From Chamaelirium japonicum (lineage: Eukaryota > Streptophyta > Magnoliopsida > Liliales > Melanthiaceae), in NCBI GenBank assembly GCA_947650365.1, contig OX393551.1:59991173-60055172 (forward strand): a stretch of 64,000 nt of DNA, in the 5' to 3' direction. Every line of letters starts with the position of its first letter. Position 1 is the stretch's first letter. Positions 52,135 through 63,299 of the stretch are shown here, piece after piece. The translations under genes were made by a program, and so were the position numbers. The notes under the pieces are model-generated. The model was not told the DNA's origin. It ran no database searches and was given only the letters and a program-made list of their open reading frames with translations.

Positions 52135-53515
52135 CAATTCCAATACATTGAGCGGCACAAGGCTCGGTTGGTGGCTCGTGGCTTCACTTAGGCATACGGG
52201 ATAGACTACAAGGAGACCTTCACACCTGTAACTCAGATGACCTCCATTCGTGTACTCTTGGCAGTTGCAGCAGTTCGTCAATGGCCTCTTCTCCAGAAGG
52301 ACGTGAAGAATGCCTTTCTTCATGGTGACCTTTCAGAGTTCGTCTACATGTAGTCACCCCCTGGTTTGCATACTCCTCACCAGTATGTTTGTCGCCTCCG
52401 CCGAGCTATCTACGGGCTCAAGCAAGCCTCTCGAGCTTGGTTTGAGTGTTTCCGACGAGCCGTTACCGAGATCAGCTACATTGAGAGCTTGTAGGACGAC
52501 TTGCTATTTGTGCGGTCATCTCCTCAGGGCCAAGCAATTCTCCTACTATACGTTGATTACATGGTCATCACAGGTGATATTTCCGTTGTTATCACCTCCC
52601 TTCAGCAGCATCTCCGGCGCCGGTTCCAGATAAAGGACTTAGGTCCTCTTTGCTACTTTCTCAAACTAGAGATCGCCCACAATAAGTGAGGGATTATGCT
52701 CTCATAGTAGAAGTACGCCGCTGACATCCTCAACCGAGCTGCACTTTTCGATGATCGCTCTGCTGCCACCTCTCTTGAGCTTCACGTGAAGCTTCGTCCT
52801 ACAGATGGTGAGCCTCTCTCAGACCCTACTCGGTACAGATAGATTCTTGGTTAGTTGGTCTATCTCTGTATCACCAGGCCCGACATTTCTCACACCGTTA
52901 GTATCGTCAACTAGTTCGTCGAAGCTCTTCACTCTGCTCATTATGCTGCTCTTTTTTGGATTCTCTATTATCTCTGAGGCACCATCACTCGGTCACTATT
53001 CCTGTCATTGACTTCACCTCTGGTCTTACGTGCCTACTCGGACGCTGACTGGGCCGGTGATCCGAGTACTCGTCGGTCGACTACCGGCTATTGCCTGTTT
53101 CTTGAAAACTCTCTCATCTCATGGCACAGCAAGAAGCAGAGCGTTGTCTCTCTCTCTCTCTCTAGTACCAAAGCAGAGTTTCGAGCCATGGCCTCTATCT
53201 CCAAAGAGATCGTTCACTTGCGACGTCTCCTTGGTGATATAGGGGTTATGATCTCTGGGCCTACAACCTTTCATTGTGATAACCAAAGTGCAATATAGAT
53301 CGTCACCAATCCGGTCATCCATGAGAGGATGAAGCACATCGAGCTCGATTGCTACTACTCTCGTCAGGAGTATGAGGCCGAGATCATCTCTCTCCTCTTT
53401 GTTTCCTCTGGAGAGCAGATTGTTGACTTCTTCACGAAGTCATACCCTGCTCCACGTTTTCAGTTTCTACTTAGCAAACGCATGGTGTATGACCCACCTT
53501 GAGTTTGAGGGGGGC
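52135..53515 (+). pseudogene. Copia RT and RNase H fragment (different family)
   Basis: 5'-truncated, plus strand. Frames give [60 protein letters not shown] (YVDD changed to YVDY) and FQIKDLGPL. RNase H follows with YSDADWAGDPSTRRSTTGY and STKAEFRAMA. At least five in-frame stops and the changed RT active-site Asp show it is dead. It ends in TTTGAGGGGGGC (polypurine tract) at the LTR. Confidence 0.88.
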
Positions 53516-53685
53516 TGTTAGTGATAGTGTATATCATTGAGATACACATACCCGTAGATTTCCTATATAGGATACCCTTCTTTGTATCATCTATATATTT
53601 GGCCCTTGACCTGATGAGAGGCATCGACACCTCCCCCCAAATCTTAGCCTCTCTCACTCTCTCTGTGTGTTGAGGATTCATATCA
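53516..53685 (+). repeat. 3' LTR of the copia fragment
   Basis: Starts TGTTAGTGATAGTG after the polypurine tract. Contains TCTATATATTTGG (TATA-like) and ends near ATTCATATCA. The end is approximate because no 5' LTR is available to compare. Confidence 0.6.
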
Positions 53686-54004
53686 GTTATGATTTTTGTG
53701 CCCCCTCAAAACCGATGATGAGAGGGAGGAGACAATAGTATATAAAGACGTGGAACTCCGATCCCTTTACTGATGTGGGACTTATTCTCAACACCCGCTC
53801 GCACTCAAAATACCTCTCGGTCATAGCTAGGGAGAAAGAGGCTGTGAAGAGACCACATGGAAGAAAGACGGAATGGGACGTAACTCTGATACCATGTTAC
53901 GATACTCGTGCTTCCTCAAAACTGATGATAAGAGAAAGAAAACAACAATATATAAAGATGTGAAACTCCCACTCCTTTACCAATATGAGAGTATTCTTTT
54001 AACA
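53686..54004 (-). mobile_element. Single TRIM element of the AGTCCCACATCGG family
   Basis: Two LTRs of about 108-110 bp (53686-53793, 53895-54004) flank an internal region of 101 bp. The right LTR adjoins ACTCTGATACCA, the reverse complement of an initiator-Met primer site, so the element is on the minus strand. Same family as the array at 61499-62860. It directly abuts the copia LTR; no TSD found. Confidence 0.75.
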
Positions 54005-54391
54005 GCCACTATATTTCACCAATCTAGTACATGAATAACCCAAAGATATAAAGCATGGGACCATATCCTCTCTGTCTCTCTCTCTCTCTACTCGATACAT
54101 CTTTTCTCACAGTCACACCCATGTGAAGGCCTGCCCTACAGATAGTACACCCCACCCCCGGTATTTTTTACATCCAAGGCCTTGGTTCCTCTCATCAAGG
54201 CACCCAATCTATCACTACAGTACCGAATCTCAAAGACCATCTCTGCATCAAGAAGGCCTCAGCGGGTGCTAACCAAGCCACCTCAGCATCAATCGGCCAA
54301 ATGAAATCCCCCCCTCTCTCTAAACCCTGAAGAGGCTTCCCTAGCTTCTTGCTCCAAACCCACAACCCTTGCAATGTGCAGCAGCAGCAGC
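54005..54391. other. 3' flank of the expansin gene
   Basis: Contains a CT microsatellite (about 54078-54092). No AATAAA was sought further than the first 150 bp, where none was obvious. No other gene. Confidence 0.4.
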
Positions 54392-56447
54392 TTAGAATTG
54401 GCCCCCTTCGAAAGTCTGTCCAAACTGCCATCCGGCGGGCGCGACGTCGTAGCTGGTGACGGTCCTCCCGTCGCTGGTGGTCACTTGGAAGGAGAGGCTC
54501 TGGCCGTTGAGGTAGGCGTTGCTCTGCCAGTTCTGGCCCCAGTTCCGTGACATCGCCTGCCACCCGGTCCTCGACCCCTTGATCGACACCGCATGTGCAT
54601 CCCCGGAGCCGCCGACGTTGGTGACTATCACTAGGTTGAAGTAGGAGTGGCCGTTGATGGTGAACCGTATCCCTCCTTTCTTCTCGCAAGCCACCCTGAA
54701 ATCGATCAATGATCCCCACGTTAGAGATGTCGGATGCTAATCGATGCAGTGCTAGGAAAACATTTCACCCAAGAACTTAAAGCTGCTAGGGAATGAGCCA
54801 ACAATTTATAGAGGGTGGCGATGGGTCGTGTTCGTGTCAGAGTCTAGTTTCGGGTCGTGTCTAGATTCTAAAATCGTACCCGACCCGTTTATAAACGGTA
54901 GACCCGATAAGACCCGTTAGACCCGTCACATGGGTTTATTCAGTTGACCCAATCCGACCCAATCCAACTCAACCCAAACTAACCCGATAGACCCGCTGAT
55001 ACTATATATTACAGTATCGGATTGCGGGTAGACCCGACCCAACCCGACCCGACTCGACATGACCTGTTGAATTTTAAAAGGGTCTTCCCGGGTCTATCGT
55101 GTCCAGACCCTAAACCCGGACCCGACCCGTTTATTAAACGGGTCTACCGTGTCGACCTGTTTACGACCCAAACCCGTTTAGCCCTGACCTAGACCTGCTA
55201 ATTTCGTGTCGGGTATGTCGTGTCGGGTCCGAAATTGCCAGCCCTACCGCCACGTGTGGTGAATTAAACAGATGGGGTAATACCCGAGATAAACTAATAA
55301 GGTCGACAAGATTTGAACCGATGACCTCTCAAAATCTAGGGCTATGATACAATGTTAGGAAATCATTTCAACCACAAGATTAAGCTATTAGAGCATCTAC
55401 AAGGGGCTCCCTACTCAACTCCCTTTGCTAGGAAAGGGAGCGGTTTGGTGAAATATATGCTCCAATGACCTCTCTATTGCTATCGCTAAGGTAGCTAACG
55501 GATCACTATGGTGCTTGCTAAATGTAGAGAGCGTGTCTTGCTAGCTATCCCCGTTGGGCCCCACTTAACACAACTGTCTAACGAGGTTTTTAATGGTCAT
55601 TTGGCATCGGTCATGAGGGCAAAATCCTTGATCTAGATTTCATCCAACGGCTATAATATTTCAAGCCACTTTGGAATAATAGAGAAAAAATAGGTAGTCT
55701 CTTGGAGTTGGTTTTAAACAGGGGCTCTTTGTCTTGTTTGGAAGTCCATATGACTCTCTATAATAGGGAAAGGAATAGGGAGTCCCTTGAAGGTGCTCTT
55801 AGGGAATGGATCAACAATACATACCAAGTTACAGAAAAGAGAGGGATTATCCGACAATGCTTACCGCCGGAAGGCGACCGGGACGATCCCCGCCCGGTAC
55901 TGTGCGATATGGAGGAACGCCGGCTCGGCGAGGTCGAAGTGCTGGAGCGGAGGGTTGCACCAGCCGCCGTTGTCGTTGGAGAGGGCTAAGTTTGGGGGGC
56001 AGAAGTTGGTGGCGGTGACGACGACCGACCCCGCAAGGCACCACCTGGGGTCCCCGTCGCACCGCAGCTCGTAGCACGCTCCGCAGCTGAGCCCGCTGTT
56101 GAACAGGGCGGTGCTGAGAGCCGCGGTGTTCGTCCCGTACCCCTGCCCGTACAGATTCCCGTACCCACAAGCACCTCCTGCAACACACATGCATGTACGT
56201 ACGTACACAAAACGATCAAGACCCAAATTGATGACACGAGCTCGCAATGTGGGAGGATTGACGTATGGAGGAGCTAGCTATATATCCCAAACTCACCCAT
56301 GGTGCCGGCTGCGTCGCCGCCGCCGTAGAAGGTCGCGTGCCCGCCTTCCCAACCGTAGAAGTCGGCGAGGACTCCGCCGACGAAGAAGCAAAGGGAGGAG
56401 AAGAGGAAGAGAAGGGCATTGTGGAGGGAGGGCTTTGGGGCTGCCAT
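54392..56447 (-). CDS. EXPA: Alpha-expansin, three exons, intact
   Basis: Exons 56297-56447, 55865-56177 and 54392-54695 (minus) join at GT/AG sites into 768 nt, 255 residues plus stop, the normal alpha-expansin length. A signal peptide of about 28 residues ends [10 protein letters not shown]. The double-psi beta-barrel domain follows, with [42 protein letters not shown] and the HFD motif (HFDLAEP). The C-terminal binding domain has [34 protein letters not shown] and ends [10 protein letters not shown]. The secreted protein loosens cellulose-hemicellulose contacts in the wall at acidic pH without hydrolysis. The second domain starts VACEKKGG where VPCRKKGG is usual. Intron 1 is 119 bp; intron 2 is 1,169 bp and holds two MITEs. 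Confidence 0.95.
54810..55246. mobile_element. hAT-like MITE with GACCCGACCC words, in expansin intron 2
   Basis: The left end TAGAGGGTGGCGATGGGTCG and right end (reverse complement TAGGGCTGGCAATTTCGG) form imperfect TIRs. The interior repeats GACCCGACCC/GGGTCGGGT on both strands. No clean TSD seen. Confidence 0.65.
55391..55798. mobile_element. Tourist-like MITE in expansin intron 2
   Basis: TSD TTA at 55388-55390 and 55799-55801. The TIRs GAGCATCTACAAGGGGCTCC and (reverse complement) GAGCACCTTCAAGGGACTCC bound 408 bp. TTA target and GAGCATCT termini fit PIF/Harbinger-type MITEs. It lies 64 bp from the exon 2 donor. Confidence 0.8.
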
Positions 56448-56519
56448 TGGGGGGATCGAGCTAGCTCTGAAGGAATGGAGTACTGGCTTGCTTGGTTAGT
56501 GAAGGGGGAAGGGGGGCTG

Positions 56520-56526
56520 ATTTATA
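56520..56526 (-). promoter_or_regulatory. TATA box of the expansin gene
   Basis: Minus strand TATAAAT about 73 bp upstream of the ATG, giving a 5' UTR of roughly 40 nt. Position and sequence are typical for a plant core promoter. Confidence 0.65.
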
Positions 56527-56727
56527 GCGAGCGAGGTGGGGGCTCGACTTGGTACCCTCGTCAGATTTCTCTCTGCAAAGGGACAAAGTTGTGGGCTGTG
56601 TCTCTCACGTCGGAGCCGTCCAGAGCAGAGAAATGGACGGAAGGGCGATGCGAACAAACGCACATGTAAATGTTCCGGTTGGAGTACCAACTGCTGGGTC
56701 CCGTTTGCACCCCTCACCCACATGCAC

Positions 56728-56728
<1 letters not shown>

Positions 56729-56779
<51 letters not shown>
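56729..56779. repeat. (TC)n microsatellite upstream of the expansin gene
   Basis: About 25 units, 280-330 bp upstream of the start codon. On the gene strand it reads GA, a motif class bound by plant GAGA-binding (BPC) proteins; any regulatory role is speculation. Confidence 0.95.
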
Positions 56780-56780
<1 letters not shown>

Positions 56781-57410
56781 AAGTATAATATAAAGTTTCA
56801 TAACTGTATTTACATGTAATGCATCATAGATGGATGGGGAGATCAGTGCTGCACCAGAATGGCCTGATCACTATTCGGGGCTGGGTGCAACGGACGGCTG
56901 TGATCAGTGCCAGATCAGGATGGCTGAATAGCATTTTTGTAGAAGGATTAGGAGATCATGCATGAAGATATCTAAGGGTTTGGTGGGGGGGGATTAATTC
57001 ACGTTGGTCAAGAAAGATTATCCATCGTAATCAATGGGGAACCAAGCCTTCAAGTGATTTAATACTATGTCTGCATGGACACAACTACTCACTGGGTGGA
57101 CAAAACTTGTGGTTGTCCATTAGGTGATGAGCTGTCTGATGGACATCCGGGAAAAGGCATGATTATATAAATCTTTGTATTCAGATATATAATTAGTTCA
57201 ATTACGTAAACAAAAAAAGATAATTAGTTCAATATTTTTCGATAAATTTTCCAATATGGAATATAGATGCCACTAGCTAGTACTATTTTTGTGCAATGCA
57301 CGACGGCTTGTACTGCTGCTCATTGTTACTATGCGTCATGCTGTGGCGTCTTTGGGGTCTGGTGGAGACCCTCCCTTTCATGTACCAAAACAAAAGATCA
57401 TGCTTCTCAT

Positions 57411-57412
<2 letters not shown>
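56780..57412. other. No gene recognised
   Basis: Includes a short duplicated phrase (GATCAGTGCTGCACCAGAATGG / GATCAGTGCCAGATCAGGATGG near 56840 and 56910). No coding signal. Confidence 0.5.

Positions 57413-57497
<85 letters not shown>
57413..57497. repeat. (GA)n microsatellite
   Basis: About 42 uninterrupted GA units. Confidence 0.97.
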
Positions 57498-57500
<3 letters not shown>

Positions 57501-57637
57501 AGGTTGACACGTGTATGGAACAAGTATTTACTAGTACTGATGGTTTAGATGCCGCACGAACGATCGCACATCTGGCACCGAATCCAGCTCTCCATTGTTT
57601 CAAAGGAGTATGTTTATAATTATAAAGAATTTAAAGG

Positions 57638-57643
<6 letters not shown>

Positions 57644-57695
<52 letters not shown>
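57644..57695. repeat. Second (GA)n microsatellite
   Basis: About 26 units, 150 bp from the first GA run and in the same orientation. Confidence 0.97.
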
Positions 57696-57698
<3 letters not shown>

Positions 57699-58935
57699 GG
57701 GGGATGGGAAGGGACATGTGGCGTACCGAAGGCCTCAGCTTTCTAAGATTAATTAGTATAGATTTATAGATATAATTCAAGTTACAAGACATCACAAATT
57801 CAAAATTTTCTATTATAATTGAAAATTTCATAATTATTTTTTGATTATTTGCTTCGATGAACTAATTTTGACGAAAATATCGTGCAATATTTATTGATTG
57901 TTTGATATAGTGGATATTGTTTGTGTCTTTTGTTATCAATTAATTATCACATATTGTTCCATATTCTTCCCCTTTGTACATAAACTATCAATCATTTTGC
58001 ATCTTCTATTTAATTTTTTTCTACTTTCACCTCTATCTTTTCAATAATATCTGGTTATTTTACATATATGCTTTATTAATTCAGTGTACTTTTTTGCATC
58101 ACCATTAATATTTTCTACTATATTAATTTTTGATGTAGCAAGGAATATTAGTCACATGATCGAGTCAGGGTTTTTGTTAATTAGTTAGCATTGCATGTTT
58201 GAGTTATGGCTCAATTTTGAACAAATGAGCCTTTTCCCGAGGGCAAGAGGCCTGACAAACGCCTCAGGCGCCCAGGCTCGACACCAGCCCACCTGGCCCT
58301 TGCGGTTCCCATGTGGGGTTTTGGGGGGTGGCTACTCCCGAGAAAAAAATTTTGGAGGTATTTTCGTACATTGGCCTATCCTCTGTAACCCTAAGTATAT
58401 AAAGGAAATTATGGGGAACCAGTCTAATAGAGGTAAGATTTTGGCGAGTTAATTTCCTTATGAGGAGGAGAAACTCTAAGGCTAATATATTGTTCTCATC
58501 AGTGCATGCATGGTGAGCGTTTGCTAGTACCCTATGTGGATCTTCAGTTTTTTGTGGATTTCAACCCTAGTTAGTCTATACTTTTGTGCAGGTGAAATCT
58601 CATCCGACCGTACGTCCTATGACTTCCTGTATTAAGACATAAGAAATGAAAGAGTACGTAACTGAGATTATGGATCCCGGATCCCTCCTCCGACACGCTC
58701 AAGTCAGCTGGAGAAGATATCTCTCGAGAATGAATGCTCTTTCAAGATTCCCAAAAGCGTTACCTGGGCGGCAGGGGTTTACCCCTATCTATAGGACTCC
58801 CAGGTGGTTATATTTTTATAACTGTTAATGATAAGCTGGCAATATAGTTGTAGAAACTACAATTGTCATTTGTGACTGTCGTTCATCTGCTCCGATGAAG
58901 TGTCTCTAGCTCGTAACGACCTCAGAACATAATTA
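57696..58935. other. No gene recognised
   Basis: 57750-58190 is AT-rich. 58240-58830 resembles a decayed LTR (AAGTATATAAAGGAAATTATG, ACTTTTGTGCAGGTGAAATC) but has no partner or coding domain to confirm it. Confidence 0.4.
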
Positions 58936-59460
58936 TTAGAGGCGGTTCACCTCGCAATGGGGGGGTCTAACCCTACACGTGGACGTGTAGCCGTTATGAG
59001 GGGTGGATTATTATAACTAATAGCTAAGAGCTAAGACTCTTGAGGCTGTGGTGCCAAGATGGATAAGGTGAGGTGTACTAGGCCTTGAGTTAGCTCCACA
59101 TCGGCTCGAGAGAAGGAGATCCTAAACTACTTATATAGTTTTCCCTCCCAAACACAGAAGACGCTATCTAGGTGATTCGATGGTAACCACGCTAGTGCAA
59201 AGCCTTGAGGTTGAGGGTTCAATACCTAATAGATCAATAGAGGACAATATCTTGTGTTTGAGGGCTCATCACCTTTCCTGCTAAGACACGTTTTAAAACC
59301 ATGCACCAATATGAATTTCGTCAGAACTCTGTAGTTAAACGTGCTCGGGCGAGAGTAGTACTAGGATGGGTGTCCTCCTAGGGAAGTCCTCGTGCGGGCA
59401 TGGCAAAACGGACAATATCTTGTATGTTTGGGGCAAATGTTACAAAATGGTATGCACAAA
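58936..59460 (+). mobile_element. Cassandra remnant: internal region plus 3' LTR
   Basis: The internal sequence (TCTAACCCTACACGTGGACG) is followed by an LTR starting near 59011 (AATAGCTAAGAGC, CTTATATAG) and ending GGCAAATGTTACA at 59447. The 5S-derived block reads GTAGTTAAACGTGCTCGGGC...GAGAGTAGTAC at 59330-59400. The left LTR is missing. After the right LTR a partial AAATGGTAT repeats the primer site, hinting at a former tandem copy. A 125-bp insert splits the LTR. Confidence 0.8.
59165..59289 (+). mobile_element. tRNA-like insertion in the Cassandra LTR (SINE candidate)
   Basis: 125 bp absent from the intact Cassandra. The flanks are AAGACGC (59158-59164) and AAGACAC (59283-59289), a 7-bp near-repeat. 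Inside, GATGGTAACCACGCTAGTGC and GAGGGTTCAATACC resemble the A and B boxes of tRNA-derived SINEs at a plausible spacing. No poly(A) or oligo(T) end is obvious. Confidence 0.4.
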
Positions 59461-60163
59461 CCCTGATATAAGGAGTTGAGTTCATAGATCAGACAAACGT
59501 ATGTAGCTGACGAAGTAGCGGGAGCTAGGAGCTATGAAGTAGCTGTGGAGCTATTGAGGAGTGCTGGAGCTGGAGCAGGAGCCTTAGATTTCAAAACAAG
59601 TCTTATTTAGACCAGTAGAAAGTTGTAATCATACATTCCAAGAATGAGATGTAAAGATAATTGATTAATATATATAGAAGTTTGTTTCTGGTGGTGTGCT
59701 ATTCTAGGTCGAGAAACTAACTGCTTCTGTTAATCTAAATTATAAAATAAATGAGTATGAGGAGCCTCTTATGGCAAATTTAGAGTGACGTGAGGAATGA
59801 CTCGTCTTCTGGGCTCGAGTCTCATGCTCCTACGAGTGCAAAACTCATAGAAGAGTTTAGGGAGTTATCCCTCTCCTTTCAAGGGTGATGCCCTAGTTAA
59901 GCGATACTCCCTTTCACAATATGGTTTTCTTATCTCCCATGCAATGACTAGTGTTCCGATGTTTTCTGTCTTCAGGCATTGGATTGGTCCGAGCAAGGAA
60001 GAGCAATATAAACTTATGTTAAAACTCATTTTTCTTTTCTTTCAAAAAAATAAATGGTAGTAAAATCTCACGCCCGAGGTCTAGTGCTGCAAAGCGGAAT
60101 CCGGGGCGTGAGAATAATTCATAATGGAACAAACGTCATGTGCTAAAGGTCAAAGAGATGCTC
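59461..60163. other. No gene recognised
   Basis: Short GAGCTA/AGGAGCTGGAGC phrases near 59520-59590; otherwise unremarkable. Confidence 0.45.
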
Positions 60164-60166
60164 TAT

Positions 60167-60611
60167 GGGCTTGTTTGGTTGACGGTTTGGAAAGCTTGGA
60201 AATGAGATTCCAAATTCCATGGACTGGAAAACTTGGGAATGGGACTCCCATTCCCATGTTTTGTTTATTTGCCGGGGGTCCCATTTCCATGTTTGCTTCA
60301 CGATTTTGGCAAACCCAAAAATATAATATTTATTTATAGTTGTACATTCCTAGACTTTGGAAAACAAACAAGGGGAAAAATCGAAAATTAAAACCAATGC
60401 TTGGGAATCCCAAGCAAAACCTAAAATCGGAGGTGGGTTTGCAAAACAGGACGATGAGGGAATGAGACGCCCGGGGGGGGGGGGGGGGGGGACGTAGCCC
60501 CATCTCAAAGGTGGGGAACCAGACACGTGCTACGAAATAGTAATGGGGTAATGGGGTAAACCAAAGCTAACATCGGGGAATGGGCCTCAAAACTGGAAAC
60601 CAAACACGCCC
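60167..60611. mobile_element. Tourist-like MITE
   Basis: The ends GGGCTTGTTTGGTTGAC and (reverse complement) GGGCGTGTTTGGTTTCC are inverted repeats. TAT flanks both sides (60164-60166, 60612-60614), close to the TWA target of PIF/Harbinger MITEs. A G-run of about 18 lies at 60473-60490. Confidence 0.65.
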
Positions 60612-60889
60612 TATATGCAGATGCTAGGAAGGGGCTATACCCTCAGCCCTTGAGGACCCTTCCGCATATCCATGTTATATAGGCTCTCACTTCAAATACA
60701 GGTGATGTATGCCACCAGTAGAGACTACCCTATGTGAGTTCATGAGATCCACGCCTTAAGAATGCTGGAAGAAGTAGAAGTACCATCTACTTCAATGTCC
60801 TTTTGAAGATAGTGTTCCGCTACCTTCAGCCATCTAGGATGATGCTATGTGGGGTGCAATTTCTATGTATCTAGCTAAAACTTTATAAA

Positions 60890-61360
60890 ATATTCCGTTG
60901 GCATGAAGTTGATTACAAATGTAAAAAAATTATTTTTACCGATGAAATGCGATGTCATATTTCGTCGGCATAAATTATTTATGTCAATGAAAATATAAAT
61001 GCATGTTTGTCAACATAAATAAATTAATAAAAAAATTAGAAATAAGAATTTATTGAAAAATTCATAATAGCACTCGGTATTAATAAAATAACACCGACGA
61101 AAGAATAATAAAATTCATCGACAAATATATTTATCTAATAATTTTATTAATTTAATATTTTCGATAGATAAGAAATAATCTGTCGGTAAAAATACATTAT
61201 ACAGACGGAAGCGTATATCCATCGTATTTATCTTTCCCGACATCATTTTCGCCGATGGGAAGCAACGGAAATTATATCCGTCGGAAAATATTTATGCTGA
61301 TGGAAAATCATTTTTGCTGACAGATAATTTTTGTCGTCAAAAATCATTTTTCTTGTAGTG
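60890..61360. mobile_element. CACTA (En/Spm-like) transposon end
   Basis: The right end, read on the minus strand, begins CACTACAAGAAAAATGATT, the canonical CACTA terminus. Subterminal CCGACGAA/TTCGTCGG/CCGTCGG motifs recur in both orientations through 60900-61340. No matching left CACTA end or transposase is present, so this is a deletion derivative or fragment. Confidence 0.75.
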
Positions 61361-61498
61361 CTCGTAGATTTAATTTTTAATATAACTGGTCAAGGGCTGT
61401 CTATTGTCTAGCCCTCCCTCCTATTCAAGGAGAGATTTTCATAAAAAAAAAGTTTTAAAGAGCCATGATATTCCAACTTTAAGATGATCGATGACAAT

Positions 61499-62860
61499 TA
61501 TTGAGAATAGTCCCACATCGGTAAAGGGGTGGGAGTTCCATGTCTTCATATACCGTTTCCCCCTCCCTTTCATCACCGGTTTTGAGGAGGCACGAGAAAC
61601 GTGACATGGTATCAAAGCTAGGCCCACCCCGTCCTCCCTCCATGTGGTCCGTCCCATCATTTTTCTCCTTCCAATCGAGATCTTCTCCCTCCCTCCGATC
61701 GAGAGGCGCCTTGGGTGTGGGTGGGTGTTGAGAATAGTCCCACATCGGTGAAGGGGTGGGAGTTCCACGGCTTCATATACCGTTGCCCCCTCCCTCGATC
61801 TCATCATCGGTTTTGAGGAGACACGGGGAATCGTGACATGGTATCGGAGCTAGGTTCGACCCCGTCTCTCCTCTATGTGGTCCTGTGTTGAGAATAGTCC
61901 CACATCGGTAAAGAGGTGGGAGTTCCACGTCTTCATATACCATTGCCCCCTCCTTCTCATCACCAATTTTGAGGGGGCACAAGAATCGTAACATGGTATC
62001 AGAGCTAGGTCCCACCCTGTCTCTCCTCTATGTGGTCATGTCGCACCCTCTTTCTCCCTCCGATCGGAATCTTCTCTCTCCCTCCGATCGAGAGGCGCTT
62101 TGAGTGTGGCCGGGCAGTTGTTTAGAATAGTCCCACATCGGTAAAGGGGCGGGAGTTCCACATTTTCATATACCGTTGCCCCCTCCCTCTCATCACCGGT
62201 TTTGAGGGGGCATGGGAATCATAACATGGTATCGAAGCTAGGTCCCACCTCGTCTCTCCTCTATGTGGTCCCGTCACACCCTTTTTTTTCCCTTTGATCG
62301 AGATCTTCTCCCTCCCTTCGATCTAGAGGCACTCTGCGTCACGATTCCCGTGCCTCTTCAAAATCGGTGATGATCGAAAGGGAGGGGGCAACGATATATG
62401 TATACATGGAACTTCCACACCTTTACCGATTTGGGACTATTCTTAACACCCGCCTGCACACAGATAGCCTCTCGATCGGAGGGAGGGAGGGGAGACGGGG
62501 TGGGGCCTAGCTCTGATACCATATTACAATTCTCGTACCCTCTCAAAACCGATGATGAGAGGGAGGGGGCAACAGTATATGAATACATGGAAACTCCATC
62601 CCTTTACCGATGTGGGACTATTCTCAACACCCGCTCACATGCAAAACACCTCTCGATTGAAGGGAGGGAGAAGATATTAATTGGAGGAAGAAAGAGGGTG
62701 CGACTAGACCACATGGAGGGGAGACGGGGTGGGGCCTAGCTCTGATATCATGTTACGATTCCCGTGCCCCTTCAAAACCGATGATGAGAGGGAGGGGGCA
62801 ATGGTACATGAAGACATAGAGCTCCCACCCCTTTACCATGATGTGGGACTTGTCTCAACA
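61499..62860. mobile_element. TRIM array: seven LTRs, four forward and three inverted
   Basis: LTRs of about 108-113 bp share AGTCCCACATCGGTAAAGG and GTTTTGAGG...GTGACA. Forward (+): 61499-61606, 61726-61838, 61886-61993, 62119-62226. Inverted (-): 62339-62448, 62522-62629, 62751-62860. Forward LTRs are followed by TGGTATCRRAGC primer sites, and inverted ones are preceded by the complement. Internal regions are 47-125 bp and end in GGGTGTGGGTGGG-like purine tracts. No coding sequence. The tandem part is explained by unequal recombination or reinsertion between LTRs. The orientation switch at about 62338 needs an inversion or a second insertion. Confidence 0.85.
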
Positions 62861-63029
62861 GCAACATTCTGTTGTGCCACCCCATTACAGCTATCTGATG
62901 CCTGCAGGTGGGGATGAGTACTAAAATTCATTGGTGTGAGTAGCTGTGATCTGGTGCTACATCAGGATGTTGTCAAATTCGATATTGGAATAACATTTTC
63001 CTTTTTCAAATCATAAAGGGTGTCTAAAA
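62861..63029. other. Spacer, nothing recognised
   Basis: Short unremarkable sequence between the TRIM array and the tRNA-like repeat. Confidence 0.4.
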
Positions 63030-63275
63030 CTACGGTTGTATTCTAGTGGTTAACCCCACTATTACCATTCCGAGCGATCACATGATCGAATCCTGGCTTG
63101 TCTTTCGCCGTGTGGCATATAATGAAGTGGTGCACTTGTGGGTAGAAACAAGGCTCATCCATTGTCGAGGAAAAAAATTCTTTGCACTCCTACAGTTGGC
63201 AGGATTCGAATCGTGGTCTATCTTATGCAATGGCATATACATGTGTCGTTCTAACCAAGACAAGTATATTCTTAT
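63030..63275. repeat. Repeat with tRNA-like boxes facing each other (SINE candidate)
   Basis: The left part reads TATTCTAGTGGTTAACCCC and 45 bp later GATCGAATCCTGG, like A and B boxes of a tRNA-derived promoter. The right part on the minus strand reads TTGGTTAGAACG and later GATTCGAATCCTGCC, a second tRNA-like pair in opposite orientation. The structure could be two SINE heads or a foldback repeat. TSDs were not found. Confidence 0.4.
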
Positions 63276-63299
63276 TTAAAAAAAACATAATTAATATGA

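Noticed and set aside
57267..57831. Arg-Glu and Ser-Leu repeat open frames
   Set aside because: Translations of the GA microsatellites.
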